From positions 30,255,390 through 30,319,389 of the forward strand of contig JAVMKO010000003.1 of the NCBI GenBank assembly GCA_032164245.1: 64,000 nt of DNA. Reading direction: 5' to 3'. Both the position numbers and the translations under genes were made by a program. Of this stretch, positions 1 through 12,205 are shown piece after piece (position 1 is the first letter of the stretch; every line of letters starts with the position of its first letter). The DNA is from Sternotherus odoratus (lineage: Eukaryota > Chordata > Testudines > Kinosternidae). Below the pieces are notes generated by a model that did no database searches, was not told where the DNA came from, and was given only the letters and a program-made list of their open reading frames with translations.

Positions 1-455
1 CAAAAATCACTGACTCCATCCATGTGTGACCCTCTGTCCAATGTTCCCTCGGGGAAGGCAGCTGAGATGTGCATGGCAGGACTGGCATGTTGAATAAGAA
101 AGGGGCATTTTCTTGATGGAGGTAACACGTCTTCCTCATGCCACTTGCTCAGATCACCTCATGCAGGGGATTTTGTAGTAGTGGCGGCAATGTTCAGCCC
201 ACGGTGGGTTAGGATTCACCAGAGAATAGGATGATGACTCCCTTGTGGATGGAGGAGGGCTAGTGGCAAGGAGCAGCAGTACAAAAGGTGAGAAGGAGTG
301 GAAGAAAAGCTGGAAAGCAGCCAGAATACTTGGTGATAATATTTAAATATCTACATTACTGGAGAACATAGTGGGAGAAGATCTGGGGTATTCCATGGGT
401 CACGTATTACCAGTGGGTGCTGGAAAACCAGACATATGAGACACATAGGCATCGA
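1..455. other. Non-coding flank, nothing recognised
   Basis: Mixed-composition DNA with no exon-like reading frame, RNA gene or repeat boundary that I can support. Confidence 0.5.
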
Positions 456-660
456 CTCTGTGGGTGCTCTGGGGCTGGAACACCCACAGGGAAAAATTAG
501 TGGGTGCTGTTCACCCACTTGGCAGCCAAGCTCCCTACCCCCCCCCCCACCTCACCTCCACCTCCCCCCCCCCCCCCGAGCATGCTGCATCCCCACTCTT
601 CTACCTACCTTCTAGCACTTGCTGCCACCAAACAGCTGTAGCAAGTTCTGGGATACTTTT
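456..660. repeat. GC-rich interspersed repeat with C tracts
   Basis: Two long C tracts (near 540-549 and 566-578) sit in a block with repeated 'gggtgctc / cacccac' motifs. The block resembles a GC-rich dispersed repeat I associate with turtle genomes. The open frame here (464-736) is a by-product of proline-coding C tracts, not a gene. Confidence 0.35.
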
Positions 661-679
661 GACCATTTTGACTTTAACT

Positions 680-785
680 TCTATGCTTAAGTTCCTCAGG
701 TGTAAAATGGGGATAACAACACACATCACCTTGTAGTGGTATTATAAAGATAAAGTCATTAATATCTGTTAAGAACTAAGGTTAT
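680..785 (+). repeat. MIR-like SINE fragment
   Basis: The stretch 'cctcaggtgtaaaatgggg' followed by an 'ataa' run matches the conserved central part of the amniote MIR/CORE-SINE family. The 3' part is diverged, as expected of an ancient copy. Confidence 0.55.
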
Positions 786-1082
786 GTGACAAGAACAGCA
801 TAGAAAAGCTCATGAGGAAATTAATATTTCCGAACTCAGTGTGCAGTAAATAATGCATGGAGACACAGAAAGAACAATAAGGATAACAAGAAATATTGAC
901 CTGCTCATTCAGTAAGTACTATTTATGCTATGCACTAGATGAGGCAGGTGTCCTGTGGAAAATATAGCATGTGATCAGGTAACTAAAGACTGTATGATAA
1001 TGCATATGTAAGGTTGCACAGGAAATTCTCTCAGAAAAATAAACTGTGGCTCCATTCTTATACATGGTGTCAAGTATCAAAG

Positions 1083-1262
1083 GGGTAGCTATGTTAGTCT
1101 GTATCCACAAAAACAATAATGAGTCTGGTTAACCTTAAAGACTAACAGATTTATTCAGGCATGAGCTTTCATGGAGTGAATTTCCATGCATTTGAAGTGG
1201 GTTTTTTACCCACAAAATAAATCTATTAGTCTTTAAGGTGCCACTGGACTCCTTGTTATTCT
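1083..1262. repeat. Penelope-like remnant in inverted arrangement
   Basis: The left half (about 1,085-1,165) is the reverse complement of a unit whose forward copy occupies about 1,190-1,262. Arms such as 'agactaacagattta' and 'taaatctattagtct' face each other. The right half shares 'ttagtctttaaggtgccac' with the insertion at 62,983-63,140. The family resembles Penelope-like element ends. The hammerhead-like core is degraded here. Confidence 0.5.
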
Positions 1263-2228
1263 TATACATGGAACTCAAGAAAGGTCCAGAAGTCTGTTAC
1301 CTATATTTCTCTTAAAATACATATTTGGCCTGAGATAACTTTGCTGCCCTTCCAAAACACCAAGACACTGTACTTCAGGATCACTAGGGGAAAATAAGGC
1401 ATCTTTCTCAAAAAAGGGCACCTCCATTTGGATTTGGATATTTACATTTGTTATTCTCTCCAGCAGCTTAATACTCTGATCTAATTTTGACATTTTCTTG
1501 ACATCACACTGCAAGTCTGTGAAACTAACTTTTAACTGAAGAAGAAAAAAAAAGTGACTTCTACGGACTTGTATCGATTAGCATGAAAGCATTGTGTGGT
1601 GCTAAATCAAAAAAGAGTAAATGAAGAGAGAGAAGGGAAAGAGTTTACAGGTGGCCCAGACTAAGCTAAAGCCAAAAGAAAAAGCTTCTTTTCTGGGACT
1701 GCTGGTTATTGGCAGGGGCTTTAGCTTAGCAAAAGTAACACAAACCAGCAAAGTCTCTGGCCATATTCCTTCAATTTAAAAGCAGCGTCACCAAACAAAT
1801 TATATATATACAAAGCAGTTCCTGTGTATATATACACATACAACACCCCTAGTTGCTCATGACTGACTGTCTCTCAACCTTCTCCCCTCCCCCATCCCCC
1901 CTTTTTAAAGTTCTGAACTCAACTGGGCTTAGTTGCACCTAGTCCTTAACTTGTAATGAAAGCCATGCCAGGCCTCAAGCAATTTTTTTACTTTCATAAT
2001 GGATGTGGCAAGACCAGAGGTGCCTGGGCTATGAACTGCCCAGCCTAGAGGTGCCAGGACTCAGGCTGACATAAATTAAGCACAGGCTGCACCTGATTGC
2101 TTCAGCTCAAACAGACTCCCCAAGCAGGGACTCTGAAAACCTTACTGGAGTTTAACTCAAAGCCACCTATGCTGCAGTCTGGCTCAGTAGACCTGCCTCC
2201 TACAGGAACTACCTCAAGGGGGTCCAAA
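1263..2228. other. Non-coding, nothing recognised
   Basis: No supported gene or bounded repeat. A short run of TA/CA dinucleotides lies near 1,801-1,845. Confidence 0.45.
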
Positions 2229-2767
2229 TCTCTCTATATAAAAGTCAAATGGTGTATGCGTGTATGTATGCCTGTATGTATGCCTGTATGTACGTGCACT
2301 TACTCCTTCCACACCGTTTGAGCTAGAGACTTGAAATTTGGTACAGTTAGAGGCCTTAGGGTCCTAATCAGGTTAAGAGTTGAAATTTTTTCAAATCTCA
2401 CCTCTGACACCCCCCAGGGGTGAAATTATTTGAAGTCCAATCACATCAGCTGGGCAGATGCTGTTCTCTGTGACATAGTTATGATGTCACAATACCCCCC
2501 TCCAACAGACCCTGCACTCGCTCAGCTCTCTACCCCCTCCCCCCTCCAACGGACCCCGCACTCGCTCAGCTCTCTGCCCCCTCCCCCCTCCAACGGACCC
2601 GAGTTGGGTTTGGTCGGAGGGTAAGTGAGGTAGGGGTGTCGGGTTTGGTCAGGGGGTGAGGTGGGGGTGTCGGGTTTGGTCGGGGGGGTGAGGTGGGGGT
2701 GTCAGGTTTGCTCTCTGCCCCCTCCCCACCTCCGATGGACCCGAGCAACGCCGGGTATTTTCGTTAG
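2229..2767 (+). mobile_element. Non-autonomous Helitron
   Basis: The element begins TC after a host A ('tctctctatataaaagtcaa'), a typical animal Helitron start. It ends with a short hairpin (acccg/cgggt around a 'agcaacgc' loop, about 2,740-2,758), a short spacer and TTAG before a host T. A TC start, hairpin plus CTRR-type end, A|T insertion site and no target duplication are Helitron hallmarks. The interior has tandem units ('ctccaacggaccc', 'ggtgaggtgggggtgtcggg') and no Rep/helicase gene. Confidence 0.7.
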
Positions 2768-3066
2768 TGATCTATAAATCTCATTACATGTGTATGGTAG
2801 CAACCTTTTACCACTTATGTACCAAAGCTAAGTACACAAAACAGATGGATTATGTACTCAGTTTTAAAGAGCTGCTAATTAATTAGCTGGTTTAATGACT
2901 AAATCTGTATGTATCAATCTTGCCTTCCCCTTTGCAAGCTCATAATCATCTCTCCTGCCATGCTATGGTACCAGTGCATGGAAGGGTAGGATACTGAAAG
3001 CATAGGTAAGGCAATAGGTTCTTCATCTTTTGTGTACTATGTGCTAAAGGAGCTCTGCTCTTCAGG
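2768..3066. other. Non-coding, nothing recognised
   Basis: AT-rich spacer between the Helitron and the solo LTR. No feature is supported. Confidence 0.45.
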
Positions 3067-3071
3067 GGCTT

Positions 3072-3568
3072 TGTAGTGAGGTACTTTGGATTTTGCGAGA
3101 CAAGGCACACACACGTGGTTGTAGAAAGTAGATGAGTTTATTGGAAGGCTTCGGTCTCTTAAATAGGTGCTGAGGGGCTCGATTCTGATCAGCGCGACCG
3201 CAGAAAGGGTTACTTAGAACTTCAGAGCCATTGCCAGGTTGGAAGAGCTCACGAGCAAATACGGGAGTGGGCTTAAGTACACTCACACATTTGCATCTCA
3301 TACATACTCATGTCTCATTTGCAAGCAACAAGCTGATTGGTTACACACTGTCTTGCTTCAGTTTCTTTATTTGGTTTCCCACGCATTTATTCTCACACAG
3401 ACGGGGTAAACACTCACACAGCTGGGAACGGTCTGGGAACTGCTCCCAAACACACAGATAACAGCAAGGTCAATCTCATAGCATCACTATGCACTCTCCT
3501 GGAGTTGACTTAGAAGCGTAACTACACTTCTTAGTGATTGCTTGTCACAATGTCTTATGGTCCTAACA
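3072..3568 (-). mobile_element. Solo LTR of an endogenous retrovirus-like element
   Basis: The 497-bp block reads TG...CA on both strands and is flanked by a perfect 5-bp target duplication, ggctt (3,067-3,071 and 3,569-3,573). On the minus strand it has, in order, a TATA-like 'tatttaag', then 'aataaa' and a terminal '...cactaca', consistent with U3-R-U5. No internal coding sequence adjoins it, so it is a solo LTR left by recombination between two LTRs. The short open frames inside it are incidental. Confidence 0.8.
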
Positions 3569-3814
3569 GGCTTTCTCAGACACAAAGGCACATGGGACAG
3601 AGAAAGTCAAAATATACCTGAGAGAACCAAGGCATGGCAAAACCATTGCTTCTAGCAATATGGACTCTGTCCTGAGCTGGGCTTTTCCATGCTAACCTAA
3701 GGACTTTCTCGTGCTATAGTCCAGCTGACTGGTAAATATTACCTTGTTTTGAAAAGGTTGGCCTGGCTCACTGTAAATATCTGCTGGTTTCATTGCTTCC
3801 TAAGAAAGTAAAGC

Positions 3815-4010
3815 CTCTCTTGGGGTACACGATAAATTGATCCCCAAATCAACGGCTGTACTCCACCTCAGCAGGAGGAGTAAGCAGAGTTGGTTGGGGT
3901 GCGGCCCTGGTCAAACCGACGCCGTGGGGATGACCAGGTAAGTCGAACTAAGATACTTCAGCTACGCGAATAGCTGAAGATGCGTATCTTAGTTCAATGC
4001 CCTCCCCCCA
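3815..4010. repeat. Harbinger-type MITE remnant
   Basis: The fold-back 'taagatacttcagctacg' / 'gctgaagatgcgtatctta' (about 3,949-3,992) and the 'gtcgaac' motif resemble the inner ends of turtle Harbinger MITEs, including the one at 9,998-10,292. The outer termini are not clear. Confidence 0.45.
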
Positions 4011-6130
4011 CTCCAATGTAGCTCAATGCTTAGGATTCTGATCTCTGTTGGACTTTCTCTTGAGCCAGTGGGAACTAGGGGGCACTGGAGCCTGAAGATT
4101 CAGTCTAGGAGTTACTGAAACTGTGTAGCCTATTGTTGTGGGAGAGTATGGACTCTTGAGGGCTAGTATACTAACGTGACTACTCCCAGGAGAGTGTTTA
4201 AAAGCTGAGGCATCATAGCAAAGAACCTCTAAATCTTTCTGGTGAAAGGAGAGGTGGGGCCCATATTAAATGAGGGGATTAGACACAGTGAAAATATTAA
4301 CCAGAGTGAGATTTGCATTGCACTTATAACCTTGATGTAAATGACAGTTTGCAGGTAGAGGTCTGTGCCTGTGCGGAGCCCCACTGTATCCTGCGCAGCA
4401 GTCTGCCTGTGTGCTATCAATTGCAAGACTGGAGCCTTTGGCTTCATAAAACACATTTTTTACCAACATAAATCCAAGAGAAATATCCTTTAGAATTTTT
4501 AAAAAATAAAATAGGTTATTTCAAAGACACAGAAATATTCCTCGGCCATGTTTTTTGCTCAAATATTGGGCTAATATAGGAGAACTTGAAACTGAATAGT
4601 ACAACTGGAAAAGGTGAAACAGATTAGCCTATTTTTTATTGCCAATCTGAGATAACTGTAAAATCTAAATAAACAACATAAAGACTAAATGATATGTTAA
4701 ACTTTTTAAAAGCTTTTATTTTAGTAATATAAAGTGCTATGAGTACAGAAACATAAGGATTTAAAAAAAAAAAACAAAAACATGTTTTTAACCCAACAAT
4801 CCTTTCTAAATAAAAATTAGTACCAGTCAATGCTGGAGCTAAATCTTGTACATATCACCATGTTTTTATAGGTCCTATACCATTTTAATAAAAAATTGAA
4901 AACACATAAAAATCAAAGATTGATTCTCTTTTGAAATGAATGTCAAATTCCAGTCAATGTTCAGTTTGAATGCACTAATCTGCCATGAGAAAGGCCTGGA
5001 CAAATTTGACCTGTTAGCCTAAAATGAGACAGAAACATGTAAAGTAACCGTAATACTTAAAAAGAATAATTAAGTGCAACTAAAATATATTAAAAGGTTC
5101 TGACTGGCACCGAAACATGATCCATTCTATAAACTATAGTGTGTGAAAGTCCCTCTGCTGAAGAATGGTAAGAATTTTAAGTTGGGATATCTTGTCATAG
5201 CAGAGTCTGTAGAAACAGATCATGATAATTAAAATGTACAACTAACATATTATACCTTGTTAGAAATAATACAATGTGATGCCTGAAGCCTCAAGAGAGA
5301 AAAGATCAGATGATTAAATTTATACCAAATGATGGATTAACCCTTTCTGGCTCCCTTGGCTGAAACTTTAAAATATTGACATGTCCCCGACTAGTCCCAG
5401 AAACAAACTGCAGTTGCTGCTTTAGCGCAAGGGTAGATATAGCAGTGCTAGAGGTTCAAGCGTCAAATCCTTCTGATAACCCATGTAGGGAGATCTTTAT
5501 ATTTGCTAAGGATAGAATTTGTTTTTCAGTGTTTCTGTTTAAAAAGCTGGTTCATTTCATTCCCACAGTGAGAAAAATCCTTTTAAATAGGTTTTATCAT
5601 TAAAACTTGTTAGAATGTGTCAATTTCAGCACTATGTTCCACAAAAATGCGAGTGTGACACATTTCCTTCGTCATATATTTTGATTACTAGAGTCACACA
5701 GTGGCAAGTCTGGAAGCTGAGAGCAATGTGTAGGGGATGTCAGAGCTGCCACCCACCTACACTGTCTCTAAAACCATTGGGGATTTTCCACACACTAAGG
5801 GAATCCTCAGCTGGGGAGTTGCAGCCAGTCTTCATTTATTTATGCTATGAGAACAGTGCAGAGAGATCAGAGTAGGCCAGGGGTTGTATCCCATTCTATC
5901 CAGATGATGAGAGAACATTCACTAGGCACTTTACTGCTGCTATTGATTTTGCATGGATGGGGCTCAGATATTATGGGATGGGCAGAAGTTAAATTCTTAG
6001 CTAGCGGACCACAACAAAAGCATACAACTGAATCAAATAAATCTGTGATAGACATATGATTTTTCATAAAGTGTTTCCCTCTTTCCCCTCTCTTTACTAT
6101 AATTATCATTTATAATATGTTTTGGGTTTT
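4011..6130. other. Non-coding AT-rich stretch
   Basis: Short open frames lack splice context or recognisable protein similarity. No bounded repeat was recognised. Confidence 0.45.
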
Positions 6131-6134
6131 GTTT

Positions 6135-6235
6135 ATTTTGCTCCAGTGCTATACAATACACAAAAATAAAGATCGTCCCTGCCCTGAAGTGCTTACAGCT
6201 TAAAAGACAGGCACGTATTGTAAGAGGCAGGAAAT
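6135..6235 (+). repeat. Ancient SINE/LINE-tail fragment
   Basis: The phrase 'gtccctgccctgaagtgcttacagctt' is the conserved part of a dispersed amniote repeat of MIR/CORE-SINE type. A related phrase occurs near 59,311-59,335. Confidence 0.4.
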
Positions 6236-8197
6236 ACTTATGTAACCCTTCTGCTAGGTGCAGTCAGCAGCAACCAGCGCTATCTAGGGGTTCCTTTTCA
6301 ACTATACACGGCACCGAACCGCCTCGAACACCCACCCAGTAACCTAGGAAAATTACACACCATCCCTGGGCGCCTTTGAGAAGCAATACTTTCCCACTCA
6401 CACAGCCTGAGTGTAGGAAATAAACTTTTAATGAAAGGAGAGAAGTCACCCAACATTAATTATGGAAAATGCCATAAGCAGGATTCATAAACATAAAACT
6501 GTGAGCAGGACACCCCAAAGTCCATGGGGCAGAGTCTTGTGCCTCATGTTTTTGAGTTCTACAACCAAAAATTCCTTTACTGTGCCCACCTCTGCTCCTG
6601 CATCAAACCCCACTCACCGAGGTTGTTCATGGTCAGTGAGGATGCAGAATTCAGAGGTGTATCTGTGTGAGTTCACCTTCCACCATCTACACATTTGTTT
6701 TAGCTGGCCACTCTGCCAGCCAACTGTGTGACACTTTCACCAACTGCCTGCCTTTCTGCTATGACCTCTGTAGATCAGTCTCAGTGATTTTTAGCTCAGC
6801 AGGCTGAGCAGAAACACTGCCCCATTACAAGTGAGTTCAGCTCTTACTGGGTACAGGAAATAATAAAAGGCTTCTAATGAAGCTTTATCTTTGAACAGCA
6901 AGGAGGAACACATTAAAGGTCCAGACCGTGGACCTTTAGGGAGAGTCCACACCTCCTGGCTGAGTTTGGTTTGGTTTGGTTTCCTTTCCTTTCCTTTCCT
7001 TTCCTTTCACAAGGGTCTGCATCTGAGCCCCCTGGCTTAGCAAGTTTCTTTCAGCTGAGAGTGACCCTTCAATTGGAACAAGCTCAGCACAGTTCTGCTT
7101 CCCTTTATTCATACAATAAAGATAACAACATTGATAACTGCATTTCACTATCCCTCCATTCAGTACTAAAGTGATCGGTAACCCAACTCCAGCCAAAGCT
7201 GATCACTTGGAGCACACAGCTCCTGTGTGCCAGATACCTACCCAGAGTAGGTGTCTTCATGTAAATACAGATTGCTCCTGAAGTCTCTCCTCTCCAGCTA
7301 GCCGTCAGAGGGGAGTTCATTCAGATCCTGCTTACACTTAGAAATCCAGAGAATGGAATAATGCAGAGCTTTTTCTCCCCTAATATGTAAGAGAAACTCC
7401 CCTTATACTTTTCATGGTGCATAGTGAAAGAACTGAGTTTTTCAGGGGGAGTAGAGTGAAGTGAAGGCAGTGGTTTAGTGAACTAGGATTGAGGGGAAAA
7501 TCATTCCATGCATGAGAGCAGTGTGGCAAAATGTAGGGAGGTTTGAATGGGAGAAGGAAACAAATGTAGTGTAAAAGCTGTCTTAATAGAGCACCAATGG
7601 CTAGATTCACCAGTATGCTTTGGAAGTATGAGCTGGGTTTTCATTTGCTTTGCATTGCTGCAGCAGTAAAAAGCAGCTGGAGCATAATTGTGAATCAGCC
7701 CCAGAGCTGAGATGTAGGTTGGTGTGGAGTTGTGTATGGCCTTAAATTCGCAGGCAGGAAGAGCGGAAAGAGACAGAAAGAAAATTGTTTTATAAATATG
7801 CAATGGAACATTAGACCGGCTGAGTCTGTGACACTATAGGATGCTTAGGAAGTAGATTGAAAGTCTTTAGTTTTGGTTCCATTGCTGATTGATGGGATTT
7901 TAATCTTCTTGGCATTTGCACCAGGTAGGAAATGGGGAGAGCCCTTAATGTGTTCCGTTGACTTAAAAATCACTAACATCTGTTGAAGTTGTATATGTTC
8001 TCTGGCTGAGTTCAGCTCTGGAGACATTTTTAGTTCATTATCTCTGTCCACCCCAGCAGCAGTCGTGGCAGTGGGCATTACTTTTGAGAGTTGCAGACCC
8101 ATAGGGATGACTGAGCCAGGCACATAAATAATATTTTTCATGTATGCACAATGTCTCATATTGAAAAAAGAATTTTTGAATGGAGTTTGAATGGAGA
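6236..8197. other. Non-coding stretch
   Basis: No gene is supported. Several open frames of 60-140 codons occur, but they have no exon structure or family signature. The pentanucleotide tract is listed separately. Confidence 0.4.
6965..7008. repeat. Pentanucleotide microsatellites (TTTGG)n then (TTTCC)n
   Basis: Three to four TTTGG units pass directly into about five TTTCC units, suggesting one tract grew from a mutated unit of the other. Confidence 0.9.
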
Positions 8198-8205
8198 TCC
8201 TAGAA

Positions 8206-8750
8206 CAGGGGTGGGCAAGCTTTTTGGCCTGAGGACCACATCGGGAAATAGAAATTGTATGCAGGGCCATGAATGCTCACAAAATTGGGGTGGGGTGCGC
8301 ACTCTGGGGTGGGACCGGAGATGAGGAGTTTGGGGTGTAGGAGGGTGCTTTGGGCTGGGACCGAGGGGTTTAGAGGATGGGAGAAGGATCAGGGGTGGGA
8401 CAGGGGGTTGGGGCGTGGGTAGAGGCTCAGGGGGTGCAGGCTCCGAGCGGCACTTATCTCAAGCAGTGGTGCCACTTGAGATAAGTGGTATGTCCCTTCT
8501 CTGGCTCCTATGCGGTGGTGCAGCCAGGCAGCTCTGCACACTGCACCATCTGCAGGCACCGCCTCTGCAGACTTGATTGAAGCACATAGGAGCTAAAACG
8601 AGGCCATGCTGTGGCTTCTGGAAACCACATGGTGTGTGGCCCCAACCCAGCGCCCTGGCCAGAGTCCTGGAGTGGGGCCGAGCCACGTGGTGCAGCTCAC
8701 GGGCTGGCTTAAAACAGCTTGGCCCACGGACCATAGTTTTCCCACCTCTG
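8206..8750. mobile_element. Non-autonomous hAT element
   Basis: Terminal inverted repeats 'caggggtgggcaagcttttt' and '...agttttcccacctctg' bound 545 bp. An exact 8-bp target duplication, tcctagaa, lies at 8,198-8,205 and 8,751-8,758. Eight-base duplications and CAG...CTG ends are hAT traits. The GC-rich interior has no transposase. Confidence 0.85.
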
Positions 8751-8758
8751 TCCTAGAA

Positions 8759-9997
8759 TAATGTTTGTTGAGTGCAACACATTTTATCTATTTATTGGGA
8801 CTTTAATATCAATTATTATAATTGCTTATATAATTTGAATGCTTGTTAAAATGGAATATTAACAGAAACTGACACATACACAAACATAGATGGTTAAATG
8901 TATACTGACCAGAGAAGAAGAATTATGTGTCACCTACTCAAGTTTTCTTTATTAACAAGTTAGGATGTTTTCTGCTAAAGATCTATTAATTTTTATATCT
9001 TACAGGAGGCAGAGCCATAAACAATATTTGTGGTTGTACATTTAGATTCTTGAATTATGGATGTGGCCAATGCTTTAGAAGTCCAGTTGTTATGTCAGCC
9101 AATTGATATCCATTCAATGAACCAGAGTTACCTGCACCTTCTTGTTCAATCAGATTCACCTCTAGCTGCAGTACGACAAATTTTGCTTCTTATTTGCTAG
9201 TGCTGCAAAGTCTGTTTGATTTTAGAACAGAAAGTTTTACTACTTGATTTTAAAACAAGCTCAAGCAAATATCAGGTTTAGGAAAAGTGGATTTAAAAAC
9301 ACTATTTTGAGTATCTGAGTTCAGCTGGCATCAGAATGTATTTTTATAGTCTAGTCACAAGGACACTCGTGGGAATTTTGTTCTAAGCACACACAATTCA
9401 CTTGTTGGATATAACTTTGATTCAAGCAACCAGCACTGTTCTGCAATTGCTTCAGAAGATGCAGCACTTGGCTTTTATTAAACATAGATGGGAATCTTTA
9501 TGTCTGTTATAATCAGCTGGAACAACCGCATGGTTGAAATGCTAAGCCTCTTAGCATGAAAATTTCACCAGTCTTACAAGGGAGAGGACCATGAAGAACA
9601 TACAGTATTTGCTTGTTGTTTTCATGTGGGCCAAGTAAGTCAAAATTCAAGGCATTTCCCTTTACATTCTAGTATGGTATGGCATTATCAGAATCAGTGC
9701 TGTTAGTGATGTTGATACCCAGAAAAGTATGACTAATGTCTTATTTCACAAGACTATTAATCCTGCATATTGTTTTTGAACACAAGAAATACTCCAAATC
9801 CAAAATTTAGTTTCTGCTTTAAGGACCACTTTGTTAGGTTTCCATATCCAATCCAGGGAGTGGAGACCAATTCACCAAGTGAATTACTGTACCAGACAGC
9901 ATGCCAGTTGTTTTATATGCTTTCTTGAAATATCAGGTGGTCATTCAGAGGATTTGGAACATTTATTTTAAAGCTCAGGTGATGTTTTTGACTATTA
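8759..9997. other. Non-coding stretch
   Basis: AT-rich spacer with no supported gene, RNA or bounded repeat. Confidence 0.45.
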
Positions 9998-10292
9998 GGG
10001 CTGGTCCCCACTACCAGGGGGAATCGACGGCAGATACGCAACTTCAACTATGTGAATCACGTAGGTGAAGTTTGCGTATCTGAAGCCGACTTACCTGCCA
10101 TCCTCACGGCGGTGACAGGTGGCGGCGCGCTCCCCCATCGACTCCAGCTTGCACCTTCCGGCAAGCTGGAGTTCCAGAGTTGACAAGGGAGCCGCAGGCG
10201 ATCGATTTCTCGCGTCTTCATAAGACACGAGAAATCGATCGCCAAAAGATCGATCGCTACCCGCTGATCCGGCGGGTAGTGAAGACCAGCCC
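9998..10292. mobile_element. PIF/Harbinger-type MITE
   Basis: The ends GGGCTGGTCCCCACTACC and GGGTAGTGAAGACCAGCCC are inverted repeats flanked by the 3-bp duplication TTA (9,995-9,997 and 10,293-10,295), the Harbinger target preference. The interior has two strong hairpins: 'cagcttgc...gcaagctg', and a near-perfect stem at about 10,199-10,243 built on 'cgatcgatttctcg'. It has no coding capacity. Confidence 0.8.
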
Positions 10293-10304
10293 TTAGAGAT
10301 GTGT

Positions 10305-10480
10305 AGATTCATAGACTCTAAATCCAGCAGGGAGCACTGTTATCATCTAGTCCAACCTCCTGAATAACACAAGCCATAGAGCATCAACTAGTAATTTTCC
10401 ACTTTCTATTCAAATCCCATGTGGCTGGATTGTGTCACTCTTACTCACATTGAATAGTATCTTACTTCTTGAATAGTTTC
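10305..10480 (-). repeat. CR1 LINE 3' end fragment
   Basis: Antisense CR1 tail: 'gattcatagactc' carries the reverse complement of the CR1 3' octamer type, followed by the characteristic 'catctagtccaacctcctg'. Confidence 0.6.
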
Positions 10481-10544
10481 ATTGAAATAAATCAAATTAT
10501 TTGCAAGAATAAGGAACTACTCAACATGAGATAGGGTAACCCAA

Positions 10545-10685
10545 TCTGGCCCTTAAATTCTAATCACATTTATACTGGTGTAAATCTGGAGTAACTCAAC
10601 TGAAGTCAGTGGAGCTATTCCAGTTTTGTTTTGTTTTCAATACACCAGTGTAAACAAAATCAGAATCTGGACCTCAATCTCAAAA
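10545..10685. repeat. Palindromic ancient amniote repeat
   Basis: 'actggtgtaaatctggagtaactc' and 'acaccagtgtaaacaaaatcagaatctgg' face each other around a short centre, so the unit is nearly self-complementary. A second, shorter copy lies near 14,845-14,915. Confidence 0.5.
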
Positions 10686-10689
10686 TGCC

Positions 10690-11615
10690 TCATCTTTTAT
10701 TCCTGTAAAACACATAATTGTATTTATTTACCCAACTCACTTTGGTTCAGTTAATATGTGTAAACATTTAGAGAGTCTCTGTTGAACTGTGCTAAATGGG
10801 TGCGGATTATTTCTTGTTTGCATGATATTCATTAAAAAAAAGATTACTAAAAATCAGAACGAACAAGTGCTCATAAAAAAGAATAATGTCCATCCACGTG
10901 TTTTTAATTGTCTGTTCTGCAATTACATATGTCTGCTTCCCAAAGTACGTATTTGTATGAATGCTTATTTGAAATGCTAAAGTAGAAGTTTTCATGTAAT
11001 TAAGGAACCCCACTACTACATTCTAGTAGAAGGGCAAATGAAGCTTCTGGAATGAGAGTTCATAGGGGTGTGTCAAACCCTGTGTTTTGAACAGCGCTGT
11101 GTATATGACACATAGGTAATGGTACGTCCCCAGATGACCTGAGGTCAGTGTTTGATATGGATGCACAGTGAATAATAATCATATTATTTATATATTATAC
11201 AAGTGTCATACTCTTGCAAAACCAGGCTAATCTCTCAAAATTTCCCTGGATTTCAAACTGACTGAAAATAAATCATAATGTAGAAAAAACAGTATTTTCT
11301 GGATTCCTGTCTAAACTAATCTTGCTTTGGATGTCTTTTTTAATTATGCAATGTTGTGTATTTCCCATTGGTTTCCAACAGCAACACAGATGTGACTGCA
11401 TAGACTCGGAGTGTATGGAAGGGGGAGGCTGTTACATCATGTATGCAGGATGCTCCTTCCTCCATCCACACCCCCCTCCTCCCGCGGAAGTTTCATACAG
11501 GAGGTGTGTTCCCAGAAAGAGCTCTTAACTGCTCAGCATTAGTATGGAATGTGAGTTCTGAAGAGAGGTGCTTCTCCCAGCTTGTGCCCCTGGGACAGAG
11601 ACTTTTGTTTTATTT
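10690..11615. other. Non-coding stretch
   Basis: No gene or bounded repeat is supported. Confidence 0.45.
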
Positions 11616-11617
11616 TG

Positions 11618-12200
11618 AGCCCCCCTTAGTCTCCTCTTTTCCAAGCTGAAAAGTCCTAGCGTTTTTAATCTCTCCTCATATGGGACCCGTTCCAAACCCC
11701 TAATCATTTTAGTTGCCCTTCTCTGAACCTTTTCTAATGCCAGTAGATCTTTTTTGCGATAAGGAGACCACATCTGTATGCAGATTTATGTAAGGGTAAT
11801 AAGATATTCTCCATCTTATGCTCTATCCCTTTTTTAATGATTCCTAATATTTTGTTTGCTTTTCTGACTGCCCCTGCACACTGCGTGGATGTTCTCAGAG
11901 AACTATGCACAACGATTCCAAGATCTTTTTCCTGATAAGTTGTAGCTAAATTAGCCCCTATCTTATTGTATGTATAGTTGGGGTTATTTTTTCCAATGTG
12001 TATTACTTTACATTTATCCACATTAATTTCATTTGCCATTTTGTTGCCCAGTCACTTAGTTTTGTGAGATTTTTTTTTATATATCTTTTTGAAGTTATTC
12101 ACAGTCTGCTTTGGTCTTAACTATCTTGAGCAGTTTAGTATCATCTGCAAACTTTGTCACCTTCCCCCCCACACACATTAATCCACACCCCACTTTTTTA
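11618..12200 (-). pseudogene. CR1 LINE ORF2 fragment (reverse transcriptase C-terminal part)
   Basis: Minus-strand frames match CR1 ORF2 in order: KFADDTKL (the reverse-transcriptase F/Y-A-D-D catalytic box, about 12,110-12,145), CKVIHIGKNN and KDLGIVV (12,039-11,900), then [16 protein letters not shown] and [13 protein letters not shown] (11,745-11,620). Frames change between these blocks, and the 5' two-thirds and 3' UTR are missing. It is a dead truncated copy, as usual for LINEs. Confidence 0.85.
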
Positions 12201-12205
12201 TACAA

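Noticed and set aside
7845..8270. 141-codon minus-strand frame
   Set aside because: It runs into the left end of the hAT element and has no splice or domain evidence.
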